A stretch of DNA of 64,000 bases from CAYSCS01 sp964429695 (GTDB lineage: Bacteria; Acidobacteriota; Aminicenantia; Aminicenantales; Aminicenantaceae): positions 19,330 to 83,329 of the forward strand of contig CAYSCS010000018.1 of NCBI GenBank assembly GCA_964429695.1, written 5' to 3'. Positions 33,006-41,277 of the stretch are shown piece by piece. Positions within the stretch are counted from its first letter, which is position 1; every line of letters begins with the position of its first letter. The notes under the pieces are model-generated. The model searched no databases and was not told where the DNA came from. It saw nothing but the letters and a program-made list of their open reading frames with translations. Made by a program: the position numbers and the translations under genes.

Positions 33006-34187
33006 ATGGATATTGTCATTGCCAGTGCCGTGCGCACAGCAGGTGGTAAGTTCGGAGGGGCTCTTAAAGATGTTTCTGCGGTAGAGCTTGGAGCTAGGGT
33101 CATTGAAGAAGCAGTAAGGCGCGCCCATCTTTCTCCCAACCAGGTCGAAGAAGTTGTTTTTGGCACAGGATGGCAGGCAGGGCTTGGACCCAACATCGGC
33201 AGGCTGGCTACTGTCAAAGGAGGGCTTCCCCATGAAGTTCCTGCCTTTACCGTGAATAAAAGATGCGGATCATCCCTGCGGGCCATCACTCTTGCCGTGC
33301 AGATGATCAAGGCCGGAGACGCAGAAATTGTGCTTGCTGGAGGAGCGGAAAATACGAGTCAGGTGCCGTACATTGCTCAGGGTGCAAGATGGGGAAACCG
33401 AATGGGGGATAGTCTTCTCATCGATATCATGCACAAAGATGGCTTCATGTGTCCACTTGCAGGTCATTTGATGGGTCGGACAGCTGAGACACTCGTGGAA
33501 AAATATAACCTGACTCGAGAAGAGCAGGATGCCTATGCTCTTGAAAGCCAGAATAAGGCGATTCGGGCCATGAAAGAAGGGAAGTTCAAAGAAGAAACCT
33601 TTCCCGTTGAAGTGCCGGGTAAAAAAGGACAGCCTTCTATCTTCGATACAGAAGAGATTCCACGAGAGGATGTCACTCTGGAGGCTTTGGCAAAGCTTCC
33701 TCCCGTGTTTAAAAAAGATGGAACTGTGACTGCCGGAAACTCATGTGCCCTGTGTGATGCAGCCGCAGCCGTGGTGGTGATGAAAGCTACCACGGCTTCT
33801 GAGCTGGGGATTAAGCCCTTGGCAAGGGTGCTTTCCTATGCTCATGTCGGCGTTGACCCCGCTGTGATGGGCATCGGTCCAGTGCCTGCAATCACAAAGG
33901 CACTCCAGAAAGCAGGGCTTAGTCTCAAGGACATAGACCTCATAGAAGTTAATGAGGCATTTGCTGCCCAGATTTTAGCCGTAGAAAGGGAGCTCAATTG
34001 GGACAGGTCCAGACTCAATGTTCATGGAGGAGCGATTGCCCTGGGGCACCCTGTTGGCGCCACAGGTGCAAAGATCTTGACCACCCTGATTTATGCCCTG
34101 AAACAACGGGATAAGACGCTGGGACTTGTAAGCCTGTGTATAGGAGGTGGCCAAGGGGTGGCCGTAGTGCTTGAGAGGCTAAATTGA
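33006..34187 (+). CDS. Acetyl-CoA C-acetyltransferase (thiolase)
   Basis: 393 aa, full length. Nucleophile Cys87 (KRCGSSLRA), the NEAFA motif, His348 (GGAIALGHPVGATGA) and Cys378 (SLCIGGGQG) are all in place. It catalyses condensation of two acetyl-CoA, or thiolytic cleavage of 3-ketoacyl-CoA, in the cytoplasm. The residues do not separate biosynthetic from degradative type. AAAGGAGG lies upstream of the ATG. It is the first of four same-strand genes (thiolase, hydroxyacyl-CoA dehydrogenase, acyl-CoA dehydrogenase, enoyl-CoA hydratase) that make a complete acetyl-CoA/butyryl-CoA cycle, usable for short-chain fatty-acid oxidation or butyrate formation. Confidence 0.93.
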   Translation: MDIVIASAVRTAGGKFGGALKDVSAVELGARVIEEAVRRAHLSPNQVEEVVFGTGWQAGLGPNIGRLATVKGGLPHEVPAFTVNKRCGSSLRAITLAVQMIKAGDAEIVLAGGAENTSQVPYIAQGARWGNRMGDSLLIDIMHKDGFMCPLAGHLMGRTAETLVEKYNLTREEQDAYALESQNKAIRAMKEGKFKEETFPVEVPGKKGQPSIFDTEEIPREDVTLEALAKLPPVFKKDGTVTAGNSCALCDAAAAVVVMKATTASELGIKPLARVLSYAHVGVDPAVMGIGPVPAITKALQKAGLSLKDIDLIEVNEAFAAQILAVERELNWDRSRLNVHGGAIALGHPVGATGAKILTTLIYALKQRDKTLGLVSLCIGGGQGVAVVLERLN

Positions 34188-34253
34188 GGGAGGCAAAAAA
34201 GAGAGGATTTGAATCTTCTTAATGAATAACCTTTAGTCTTTAAGGAGGAGGAA

Positions 34254-35105
34254 ATGGAAGTGAGAAGACCATTTGTAGTGGGAGCGGGGATCATGGGAGC
34301 AGGCATCGGCCAGCTCTGTGCCCAGCAGGGGTATCAAGTGACAGTAATGGATATATCCGACGAAGTCATTCAGCGGGCAGAGGAAAAGGTAAAGAAAGGG
34401 CTCAAGGATAGAGTTGAGAAAGGTAAGATTACTTCCCAAGACATGGATTCTATCCTCGCTCGGATGAAATGGACTACAGATTTAAAACTTGCCAGAGAGA
34501 GTGATTTTGTGATTGAAGCAGTCTTCGAAGACCTTGAGTTAAAGAAAGAAACTTTCTCCAAGCTGGATGCAATCTGTCAGCCTCAGACAATACTAGCCAC
34601 AAATACCACGGCTCTCTCTGTGAGTGAAATAGCCAGTACTACTTCTCGGGAAGAACGTGTCATCGGAATGCATTTTTTTAATCCTGCAGTGATCATGAAG
34701 CTGGTAGAGATTATTCGAGGGGAAAAGACATCCGAAGAGACGGTTGAGACGACAAAGAAATTTGCGGAGAAGTTAGGGAAGGTTCCGATTGTGACCCAGA
34801 AAGAGGCACCCGCAGGGATTGTGAGCCGGGTGCTGGCATTGCTGTTGAACGAAGCTGCGCTTGTGTATGAGCAAGGCATTGCTTCTGCTCAGGAGATTGA
34901 TGAGGCGATGAAGCTCGGGGCAGGACTTCCTATGGGTCCTCTCTCTCTCTTAGACATGATTGGGCTTGATGTTCATCTCTCGAAAATGGAAACCCTTTAT
35001 TCAAAGTTGAAGGATGAGCGTTATCGCACACCTGAAATAATAAAAAAGATGGTCAAAGAGGGAAGACTGGGGAGGAAAACAGGAAAGGGTTTTTATGACT
35101 ATTGA
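34254..35105 (+). CDS. 3-hydroxybutyryl-CoA dehydrogenase
   Basis: 283 aa, the stand-alone two-domain form. N-terminal Rossmann motif (VVGAGIMGAGIGQLCAQQGYQVTVMDIS). The catalytic His region is MHFFNPAVIMKLVEIIRG with NTTALSVSEIAS before it. The C-terminal domain carries AGIVSRVLALLLNEA and LGAGLPMGPLSLLDMIGLDV, and the end is GRKTGKGFYDY. It oxidises 3-hydroxyacyl-CoA with NAD, or runs in reverse in butyrate formation. AAGGAGGA precedes the ATG. It follows the thiolase by 66 nt in the same direction. Confidence 0.92.
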   Translation: MEVRRPFVVGAGIMGAGIGQLCAQQGYQVTVMDISDEVIQRAEEKVKKGLKDRVEKGKITSQDMDSILARMKWTTDLKLARESDFVIEAVFEDLELKKETFSKLDAICQPQTILATNTTALSVSEIASTTSREERVIGMHFFNPAVIMKLVEIIRGEKTSEETVETTKKFAEKLGKVPIVTQKEAPAGIVSRVLALLLNEAALVYEQGIASAQEIDEAMKLGAGLPMGPLSLLDMIGLDVHLSKMETLYSKLKDERYRTPEIIKKMVKEGRLGRKTGKGFYDY

Positions 35106-35251
35106 TGTGAATTTCGTTTGAGGGAGTTTGTCTTTTCTGAGAATTTGGTGGCGAAAACAAATGATAAAGATTCCTATCCTTTTTGAAAGATGGTATTTTG
35201 GTAAAAAAGAATTAGAGGAAGAAGCTTATGGCTTCTTCCCAGGAGGGATTG

Positions 35252-36406
35252 ATGGATTTTGATTTAAATGAAGAACAGAGAATGGTTCAAGAAGCTATCC
35301 GCAAGTTTGCCAGGGAGGAGATTGCTCCTGTAGCCAGAGAGAATGACAAGAAGGCTCGTTTCCCGAGGGAGCTCTTCAAGAAGCTCGCAGAGCTAGGATT
35401 CATGGGGACTCCAATTCCCGAAGAGTATGGAGGAGCAGGATTCGATTACATAAGTCATGCCCTTGTGGCCGAGGAGATTGGGAGGGTGGATTCCTCCCTG
35501 CGCGGGACCTATTCTGTTCAGGTTTCTCTCGTCGAATTACCCATTCTTAAATACGGGACAGAAGAACAGAAGAAGAAGTACCTCCCTCGTTTGACGAGCG
35601 GTGAGTGGATTGGATGTTTCGGGCTTACCGAACCCAACGCAGGCAGCGACCCCGCGAGCATGATTTCTACCGCAGAAGACAGGGGAGATCACTTTGTTCT
35701 CAACGGACAAAAAACATGGATCACAAATGCAGGAGTGGCTGACCTGGCGATTGTGTATGCAAAGACTGAGAAGGAAGCAGGCGCCAGAGGCATCACCAGT
35801 TTCCTTGTGGAAAGGAGTTTTGAAGGTTTTTCAACACGGGACATCCACGATAAGCTGGGGCTTAGAGCCTCGAACACAGGGGAGATTTTTCTTGAAAATT
35901 GTAAGGTCCCCAAGGAAAACGTCCTTGGTGAAGTGAACAATGGATTTAAGATAGCCATGGGAACCCTTGATTTCGGTCGCTATACTGTGGCAGCAGGGTG
36001 TGTGGGGCTTGCCCAGGGTTGCATAGATATCTGTAAAGAGTACGCCAAACAGAGGATTCAATTCGGGAAACCGATAGCCAGTTTCCAGTTGATTCAACAG
36101 ATGATAGCCGATATGGTAGTCGAATGCGAAGCAGGTCGACTTCTCGTTTACAGGGCAGGAGATTTGAAGAATAAAGGATTGCCAAACACGAGAGAGACAT
36201 CGATTGCCAAATATTATTGCAGTGAGATGGCGAATCGGGTTGCCTATAAAGCCATCCAGATTCATGGAGGGTACGGCTTCTCCGGTGAATATGATGTGGA
36301 ACGTTTCTACAGAGATGCAAGGATTAACACTCTTTATGAAGGAACATCCCAGATCCAGCAGCTGATTATAGGTGCCTTCGAGCTGGGGATAAGAGCCTTT
36401 GCTTAA
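35252..36406 (+). CDS. Acyl-CoA dehydrogenase (short-chain/butyryl-CoA type)
   Basis: 384 aa. The N-terminus MDFDLNEEQRMVQEAIRKFA is typical. FAD/substrate motifs are CFGLTEPNAGSD and WITNAGVADLAIVYAKT. The catalytic base Glu363 lies in LYEGTSQIQQLIIG, the position used by short-chain and butyryl-CoA enzymes. It introduces the alpha-beta double bond and passes electrons to ETF, or with EtfAB can work in the butyrate direction; no etf genes are in the window. I start at 35252, 5 nt after AGGAGGG, because homologues begin there. An upstream in-frame ATG at 35228 would add eight unusual residues. Third gene of the set. Confidence 0.92.
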   Translation: MDFDLNEEQRMVQEAIRKFAREEIAPVARENDKKARFPRELFKKLAELGFMGTPIPEEYGGAGFDYISHALVAEEIGRVDSSLRGTYSVQVSLVELPILKYGTEEQKKKYLPRLTSGEWIGCFGLTEPNAGSDPASMISTAEDRGDHFVLNGQKTWITNAGVADLAIVYAKTEKEAGARGITSFLVERSFEGFSTRDIHDKLGLRASNTGEIFLENCKVPKENVLGEVNNGFKIAMGTLDFGRYTVAAGCVGLAQGCIDICKEYAKQRIQFGKPIASFQLIQQMIADMVVECEAGRLLVYRAGDLKNKGLPNTRETSIAKYYCSEMANRVAYKAIQIHGGYGFSGEYDVERFYRDARINTLYEGTSQIQQLIIGAFELGIRAFA

Positions 36407-36434
36407 GAGAGAACCAGGAAGAAGGAGCATAATC

Positions 36435-37214
36435 ATGTTTAAAACCTTGATATATGAAAAAAAGGAAAACATAGGACTGCTTAAAATCAATAGACCCGAG
36501 AGATTGAATGCCATCAATCAGGAGCTAATATCTGAGCTAAAGCAATTCTTTAGGGAGCTAGAGAATGACGAAGAGGTGAGGGTCTTAATCATCAGCGGAG
36601 AAGGAGATAAAGCGTTTGTGGCTGGCGCAGACATCAATGAACTTGCTCAAAGAGATGTCTTGTTGGGGAGAAAAGTTACTAAAGAGAGACAGGAATTATT
36701 TTCAACGATCGAGAATCTTCATATTCCAGTGATAGCTGCTGTGAATGGCTATGCCTTGGGCGCAGGTTTAGAACTTGCTCTCTCCTGCACCCTCCGTCTT
36801 GCTTCAGATAGGGCACAGTTTGGAGCACCTGAGGTGAAGCTGGGAATAATTCCTGGAGATGGGGGAACCCAGCGACTTCCACGCCTCATTGGTGTGGGGC
36901 ATGCGATGGAACTCATCTTAACCGGCGATTTTATCGATGCTCAGGAAGCCTACAGAATTGGTCTCGTAAACAGAGTCTTTCCTCATCAAGAGCTGCTGAA
37001 GGAAGCGTTGAGACTCGCTCAAAAGATTGCCTCCAGGCCTCCGCTTGCGGTGAGATACGCCAAAGAGGCGGTGAACATGAGCCTTGAGGGAAAGACAGAC
37101 TCGGGTTTCGCTCTGGAATCTTATCTCCATGCTCTCTGCTGCAACACAGAAGATAAGAAGGAGGGGGTCTCAGCCTTTCTGGAGAAGAGGGAGCCTAAGT
37201 TTCGAGGCAAGTGA
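36435..37214 (+). CDS. Enoyl-CoA hydratase / crotonase
   Basis: 259 aa. Crotonase fold with NRPERLNAINQELI, the oxyanion-hole segment AFVAGADINELAQ, and NGYALGAGLELALSC. The two catalytic acidic positions are occupied, as FGAPEVKLGIIPGDGGTQRLPRLIG supplies Glu at the usual sites. It hydrates crotonyl-CoA to 3-hydroxybutyryl-CoA. AAGGAG is 7 nt before the ATG at 36435, within the intergenic space after the acyl-CoA dehydrogenase stop. The frame is open upstream into that gene but without a site. Last gene of the four-gene set, convergent with the D-aminoacylase-like gene. Confidence 0.92.
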   Translation: MFKTLIYEKKENIGLLKINRPERLNAINQELISELKQFFRELENDEEVRVLIISGEGDKAFVAGADINELAQRDVLLGRKVTKERQELFSTIENLHIPVIAAVNGYALGAGLELALSCTLRLASDRAQFGAPEVKLGIIPGDGGTQRLPRLIGVGHAMELILTGDFIDAQEAYRIGLVNRVFPHQELLKEALRLAQKIASRPPLAVRYAKEAVNMSLEGKTDSGFALESYLHALCCNTEDKKEGVSAFLEKREPKFRGK

Positions 37215-37293
37215 GAAACCTCCTCAAGCCTCTTTCAAGAAACGAAGAATTTGCTTGAAGTTTTGAAAATGAGAAAATAGAATTAAGAAATCT

Positions 37294-38976
37294 TTATTTA
37301 TTTTCTGTTAGGAGGAGAACCTTTCCCTTCAAGCTACGGGTAAACTCATACTCTTCTATGGCTAATTCTCCGTTAACAAGGACATAAGCCACTCCCCCGC
37401 TATATTGATGGGGATTGAGATAGGTAGCGTTATCCCTAATCTTCTGCGGGTCGAAGATGACCAGGTCTGCCTTGAATCCTTCAAGAATCATCCCCCTTCT
37501 TTTCAAACGCAGAAGATGGGCAGGGAGGGATGTCATCTTCCGCACTGCCTCTTCCAGGCTCAGAATTTTTTCTTCTCTTACATACTTACCGAGTACCCGA
37601 GGAAAACTTCCGTAATTTCGGGGATGGACGCTTCCTTCTCCAAAGGGGATGGCATCTCCATCGCTCGAAAACATCAACCATTCCTCTCTCATAGCAAGCT
37701 CCATCTCTTCTTCACTCATCGTAGCCAGCGAGATTATTAAATCGTTCTTCTCCTCGATAAGGAGGTCAGCTGCAATTTCAAAGGCATCGCGCTTCTCTTC
37801 TTGAGCTAAATCAGAGAAGATTTTGCCGATAAGACTCGTGTTTTTTTTTGCACTGACGATGGTGAAGTTGTGCCAACCCCAGGTTTTAACCCAGTTGACT
37901 TTTTCCGGATCTCCCTCAAGAGTTAGCTTCTTTATCTTCTCTCTCTTCTCTCTCTCAGAGAGCGCTTTTACTAGCTCATCCGTGGCAAGCTCAATAAGGT
38001 CCTTTATTTCTTGGCTCGAAGTTGCAGCCTGGATTTTCTTTTCTATTTCTGGGAATGGCTCCATTTCTTTGGGAATGTTGAAGATGGCAATGAGAGGGGT
38101 GGTGGCTGCTTTATCATAGGGATACATGTCTGCGGTGATTTCAATTCCTGCTGCTCGTGCCTCATTTATCACTCTGAGGGCTTCTTTCATCAGACCCCAG
38201 TTCGATTTTCCTGCACATTTAAGATGAGCAGCGTTTACCGGAACTCCTGTTTCTCTTCCGATTCTTATCGTCTCCTTTACCGCTTCGACAAGCTTCTCCT
38301 CTTCATCCCTCTGGTGGCTGGTATAGATTCCTCCATATTCCCCTACTATCCTGGTGAGGGCGATTATTTCCTCTGTGCTGGCGTAGCGGTCTGGAATATA
38401 TTGAAGTCCTGTACTCATTCCCCAAGCTCCTTCTTCCATACCCTTTCGAAGCAAAGCCTTCATCCTCTCCAGCTCCTCTTCTGTAGGGAGACGGTTTTCT
38501 TCGCCAAGAACATCTCTCCTCACCGTGCCAAATCCCACTAGAGGCACAGCGTTTGTGCCAATCCCCTGTTTCTCCCAGCGCTCTTTCGTCTCCCTGATTT
38601 TGTAAGTGCCGGAGCCGCAGTTTCCCACGACGACTGTGGTCACACCCTGAGTGAGATAATTCAGGTTTGAGTTTGTGGGAGGTTTGCTCAGCCCCCGGTC
38701 ACAATGAGTATGCATATCGATAAAACCAGGGGCCACGACCATCCCCTGCGCATTGATTACCTTTTTGGAGCTTTTTCCTTTAAGGTTTCCCACTTCGGCG
38801 ATGGTCTCGCCGATGATTCCGATATCCCCATAAAACCAGGGGTTACCCGTGCCATCCACAATCTTCCCCCTGATGATGAGGATGTCAAACTCTTTTTCCC
38901 CTGGGCTGAGGATGATGCCAAGGCCAGATAAAGATATCACCAGAAAAAAAGATGGGAAAAAAAGACGCTTCAACAT
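37294..38976 (-). CDS. N-acyl-D-amino-acid deacylase (D-aminoacylase-like amidohydrolase)
   Basis: 560 aa. The N-terminal hydrophobic stretch (residues ~5-24) looks like a signal peptide or membrane anchor. Amidohydrolase motifs are GFIDMHTHCDRG (first metal site), the bridging/ligand cysteine region VVGNCGSGTYK, STGLQYIPDRYAS, and TSHQRDE (family usually THMRDE). The C-terminal part has FSSDGDAIPFGEGSVHPRNYG and the small beta-domain KADLVIFDPQKI. The family removes acyl groups from N-acyl-D-amino acids; related members are dihydroorotase-like or act on D-glutamate derivatives. AAGGAGGGG lies before the ATG. It would fit scavenging of D-amino-acid peptides from cell walls. Confidence 0.85.
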   Translation of the reverse strand: MLKRLFFPSFFLVISLSGLGIILSPGEKEFDILIIRGKIVDGTGNPWFYGDIGIIGETIAEVGNLKGKSSKKVINAQGMVVAPGFIDMHTHCDRGLSKPPTNSNLNYLTQGVTTVVVGNCGSGTYKIRETKERWEKQGIGTNAVPLVGFGTVRRDVLGEENRLPTEEELERMKALLRKGMEEGAWGMSTGLQYIPDRYASTEEIIALTRIVGEYGGIYTSHQRDEEEKLVEAVKETIRIGRETGVPVNAAHLKCAGKSNWGLMKEALRVINEARAAGIEITADMYPYDKAATTPLIAIFNIPKEMEPFPEIEKKIQAATSSQEIKDLIELATDELVKALSEREKREKIKKLTLEGDPEKVNWVKTWGWHNFTIVSAKKNTSLIGKIFSDLAQEEKRDAFEIAADLLIEEKNDLIISLATMSEEEMELAMREEWLMFSSDGDAIPFGEGSVHPRNYGSFPRVLGKYVREEKILSLEEAVRKMTSLPAHLLRLKRRGMILEGFKADLVIFDPQKIRDNATYLNPHQYSGGVAYVLVNGELAIEEYEFTRSLKGKVLLLTENK

Positions 38977-39040
38977 ATCCCCTCCTTATAAAGGAATTAA
39001 GTTAGCTAGATACACTGCATTTCAAAAAAAAGAAGTTTAA

Positions 39041-39069
39041 ATTATATTTTATTTGAGCAGAGATGACAA
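39041..39069 (-). promoter_or_regulatory. Promoter of the D-aminoacylase-like gene
   Basis: On the minus strand TTGTCA (39069-39064), 17-nt spacer, perfect TATAAT (39046-39041). The leader to the ATG at 38976 is about 58 nt and ends with AAGGAGGGG. Confidence 0.7.
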
Positions 39070-39150
39070 TTGGAGATTCAGAAAAGTAAACAACCTATCT
39101 TTAGGGGTGAAGTAATATTTCATTCTGAAAACTTAATCCTATAATCTTAG

Positions 39151-39245
39151 GCGGTAAGAATTTCTTTATCCCTTAGTAGGGGAAACCAATAGGCTTCTCG
39201 GGAGTCGCATAGCGAGGCCCGCAAACACAAGGTTTAAGCCTTGCT
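39151..39245 (+). ncRNA. Candidate small structured RNA of unknown class
   Basis: A perfect TATAAT (39140-39145) precedes a GC-richer segment inside an AT-rich gap; a -35 is weak (ATTTCA at 39117). Three consecutive hairpins can be drawn: CCC-TTAGTA-GGG (39170-39181); TCGC-ATA-GCGA with outer GGG/CCC pairs (39200-39220); and CAAGG-TTTAAG-CCTTG (39228-39243). It matches no RNA class I know. It sits between two divergent genes and outside both predicted transcripts, since the glgA-like promoter is at 39439 and the opposite promoter at 39069. Expression is not shown. Confidence 0.35.
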
Positions 39246-39258
39246 ATAAAAGTTAAAT

Positions 39259-39350
39259 TGTCTTCTCCAGATTAATCGGTGAAAATATGGTATGCGAAAA
39301 ATTATGAATAATTTTTATTCCTTTTAGTGGTTAAGACTGATAAAAGGATG
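39259..39350 (+). repeat. Intergenic element, copy C
   Basis: TCTTCTCCAGATTAATCGGTG matches copy B at 54521 (TCTTCTCTAAATTAGTCGGTA) with only transitions. Further on, both have AAAAA runs and (T)GGTTAAGA(C/T)TGA. Direct continuation of the hairpin-rich segment at 39151-39245. Confidence 0.45.
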
Positions 39351-39438
39351 GAAAAGGGATGAGAAACATATTCTCCATCTCGATGGTTATTTTCCGTTCT
39401 TGGTTATTTTTCATAAGGCTAGACTCAATATTTGTCGG

Positions 39439-39468
39439 TTGACTTTTCTTGTATCAGGAATTTATCAT
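39439..39468 (+). promoter_or_regulatory. Promoter abutting the glycogen-synthase-like start codon
   Basis: TTGACT (39439-39444), 18-nt spacer, TATCAT (39463-39468). The ATG codons at 39474 and 39480 lie 5 and 11 nt after the -10, so the transcript would be leaderless or nearly so. There is no Shine-Dalgarno. Confidence 0.6.
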
Positions 39469-39473
39469 AATTG

Positions 39474-40949
39474 ATGCTCATGGTTGAGAACTTAAAAGTA
39501 ATCTATGTCACTCCTGAAATAACACCTTTTGCAAAGTCAGGTGAGCTTGCAGATGTGGCTGCCTCCTTGCCGAAATACCTTTCCTCCTTGCCGGTCGAGG
39601 TTTCAGTCTTTGTGCCTAAATACCGTAAGCCAGAAATTGAATCCTTACCCATGGAGAGCGTTAACTCAGAAGTGATTGTTCCTCTGGGGGGAAAGAAGGT
39701 CAAGGCTCAGATATTCAGGTCTAACCTTGGGAGATATGATATATATTTTGTCGACAACCCTGCATATTTTTGGCGAGAAGGAATTTATGGCACAGGTAAA
39801 GGAGAATATCTGGATAATGACGAGAGGTTCATTTTTTTTAACCGTGCCATCCTTGAATTCCTGGTTAAATCCAGGATGGAGGTTGACATCATCCATTGTA
39901 ACAATTGGCCTTCGGCATTTATTCCTGCCTTCCTTAAAACTACATATTCCCCTAGAAAAGAGCTCTCAAAGTTAGCCACGGTTTTAACTCTGCATAACAT
40001 TGCCTACCAGGGAGAGTTCCCTCCCGAAACACTTGCCTTGACAGGTCTGAATTGGGATTATCTTAATTCCTATAAATCGAGTTTCAACGGGAAATTCAAT
40101 TTTTTGAAATCGGGGATAATTCATGCAGATGTTCTTAATACTGTAAGTCTAACTTATAAAAGAGAAATTCTCCAAGGCAAACATGGAAATGATATGCGGA
40201 AGGAGCTTGAGAAGAGGAAAGATGTTTTTTTTAGCATCAGAAACGGCGTTGACTATGAAACATGGGACCCGAAAAACGACCCTTACCTAAGCGTGAATTA
40301 TTCACCTTCTAAGATACATAGAAAAAAGGAGTGCAAGCTTGACCTCATTCATCACTTGGGGCTTTCTCTTTCTCTGGAACAGCCGCTGGTGGGAGTGGCC
40401 TCTTTTATTACTCCCAAGAAAGGCATAGATATTTTGGTGGAAGCAGTGGAGGGGATAATGGCTTTGGGAGCAGGGCTTGTGGTGGTAGGGATGGGAGATG
40501 AGACTTATGAAAAAAGGTTACTTGATTTAGAGAAAAAATATCCGAAGAAAATGTGTGTGAAGTTGGATCCCAATCCTTCACTCTCCCATAAGCTCGTTGC
40601 AGGTGCGGACATTTTCCTCATCCCTTCCCTTTTCGAGCCCTGCGGACTTAACCAATTGTACAGTTTCCGCTACGGAACGGTTCCTGTGGTAAGGCATACT
40701 GGGGGACTGGCAGAGACGGTGAAGCCCTTCGACCCCCGGAGTCTAAGAGGGAATGGTTTTGTGTTTCGAGAATATTCATCTCGGGCTCTTTTAGAGGCAT
40801 TAAAAAAAGCATTTTTTTATTTTGCAAAGCCAGAGGTGTGGAAAAGAATAGTAGTATCTGGTCTTAAAGAAGACTTTTCCTGGGAAGTCTCAGCCAGGAA
40901 ATATCTTGAGCTCTACCGAAAGGCTCTAAAAATTAAAAGAGGAGGTTAA
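39474..40949 (+). CDS. glgA: Glycogen/starch synthase-like glycosyltransferase (GT5)
   Basis: 491 aa. N-terminal synthase domain with YVTPEITPFAKSGELADVAASLP; the usual KxGGL nucleotide-sugar loop reads KSGEL here. HNIAYQGEFPPETLALTGL, IRNGVDYETWDP and the C-terminal motif SLFEPCGLNQLYSFRYGTVPVVRHTGGLAETV (usual STGGL) are typical. The enzyme transfers glucose from ADP-glucose (or another NDP-glucose) to a growing alpha-1,4-glucan. The Gly-to-Glu change in the first loop is unusual and could affect sugar-donor choice. The start could be ATG 39474 or ATG 39480; neither has a ribosome site. It leads an operon with thioredoxin and thioredoxin reductase. Confidence 0.82.
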   Translation: MLMVENLKVIYVTPEITPFAKSGELADVAASLPKYLSSLPVEVSVFVPKYRKPEIESLPMESVNSEVIVPLGGKKVKAQIFRSNLGRYDIYFVDNPAYFWREGIYGTGKGEYLDNDERFIFFNRAILEFLVKSRMEVDIIHCNNWPSAFIPAFLKTTYSPRKELSKLATVLTLHNIAYQGEFPPETLALTGLNWDYLNSYKSSFNGKFNFLKSGIIHADVLNTVSLTYKREILQGKHGNDMRKELEKRKDVFFSIRNGVDYETWDPKNDPYLSVNYSPSKIHRKKECKLDLIHHLGLSLSLEQPLVGVASFITPKKGIDILVEAVEGIMALGAGLVVVGMGDETYEKRLLDLEKKYPKKMCVKLDPNPSLSHKLVAGADIFLIPSLFEPCGLNQLYSFRYGTVPVVRHTGGLAETVKPFDPRSLRGNGFVFREYSSRALLEALKKAFFYFAKPEVWKRIVVSGLKEDFSWEVSARKYLELYRKALKIKRGG

Positions 40950-40950
40950 T

Positions 40951-41277
40951 TTGATTGAGGAGATAATTGAAGTTTCAGATTCCACTTTCGAGGAAGAAGT
41001 GCTGAATTCAAAGCTGCCCGTGCTTGTTGATTTTTGGGCTGAGTGGTGCGCGCCTTGCAGGATGATTGCACCCACACTTGAGAGCATTGCTCAGAATTTT
41101 AAGCAAAAGATGAGAGTTGCAAAGCTGAATGTGGAGAGTAATGTCAAGATTCCCTCTAGGTATGGAATAATGAGTATCCCCACTTTGTTGCTTTTCAAGG
41201 ATGGAAAGGTAAAAGAGACAATCATTGGCGTTCAACCTCAAGAAAAAATAATTGATATAATTTCCAAACATCTATGA
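40951..41277 (+). CDS. trxA: Thioredoxin (WCAPC active site)
   Basis: 108 aa, standard length. The thioredoxin fold carries LVDFWAEWCAPCRMIAP, where the family norm is WCGPC, and the cis-proline motif MSIPTLLLFKDG. It serves as a general dithiol reductant. The start is TTG at 40951, with GGAGG 6 nt upstream. It follows the glycogen-synthase-like stop by 1 nt, and its own stop overlaps the next start (ATGA). The pair with thioredoxin reductase immediately downstream makes the assignment firm. Confidence 0.92.
   Translation: MIEEIIEVSDSTFEEEVLNSKLPVLVDFWAEWCAPCRMIAPTLESIAQNFKQKMRVAKLNVESNVKIPSRYGIMSIPTLLLFKDGKVKETIIGVQPQEKIIDIISKHL

Noticed and set aside
39140..39245. FMN or cyclic-di-GMP riboswitch (GGCGGTAA and GGGGAAACC pieces)
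   Set aside because: The conserved pieces of those aptamers are not present in the right order, and the element does not sit in the leader of either neighbour.
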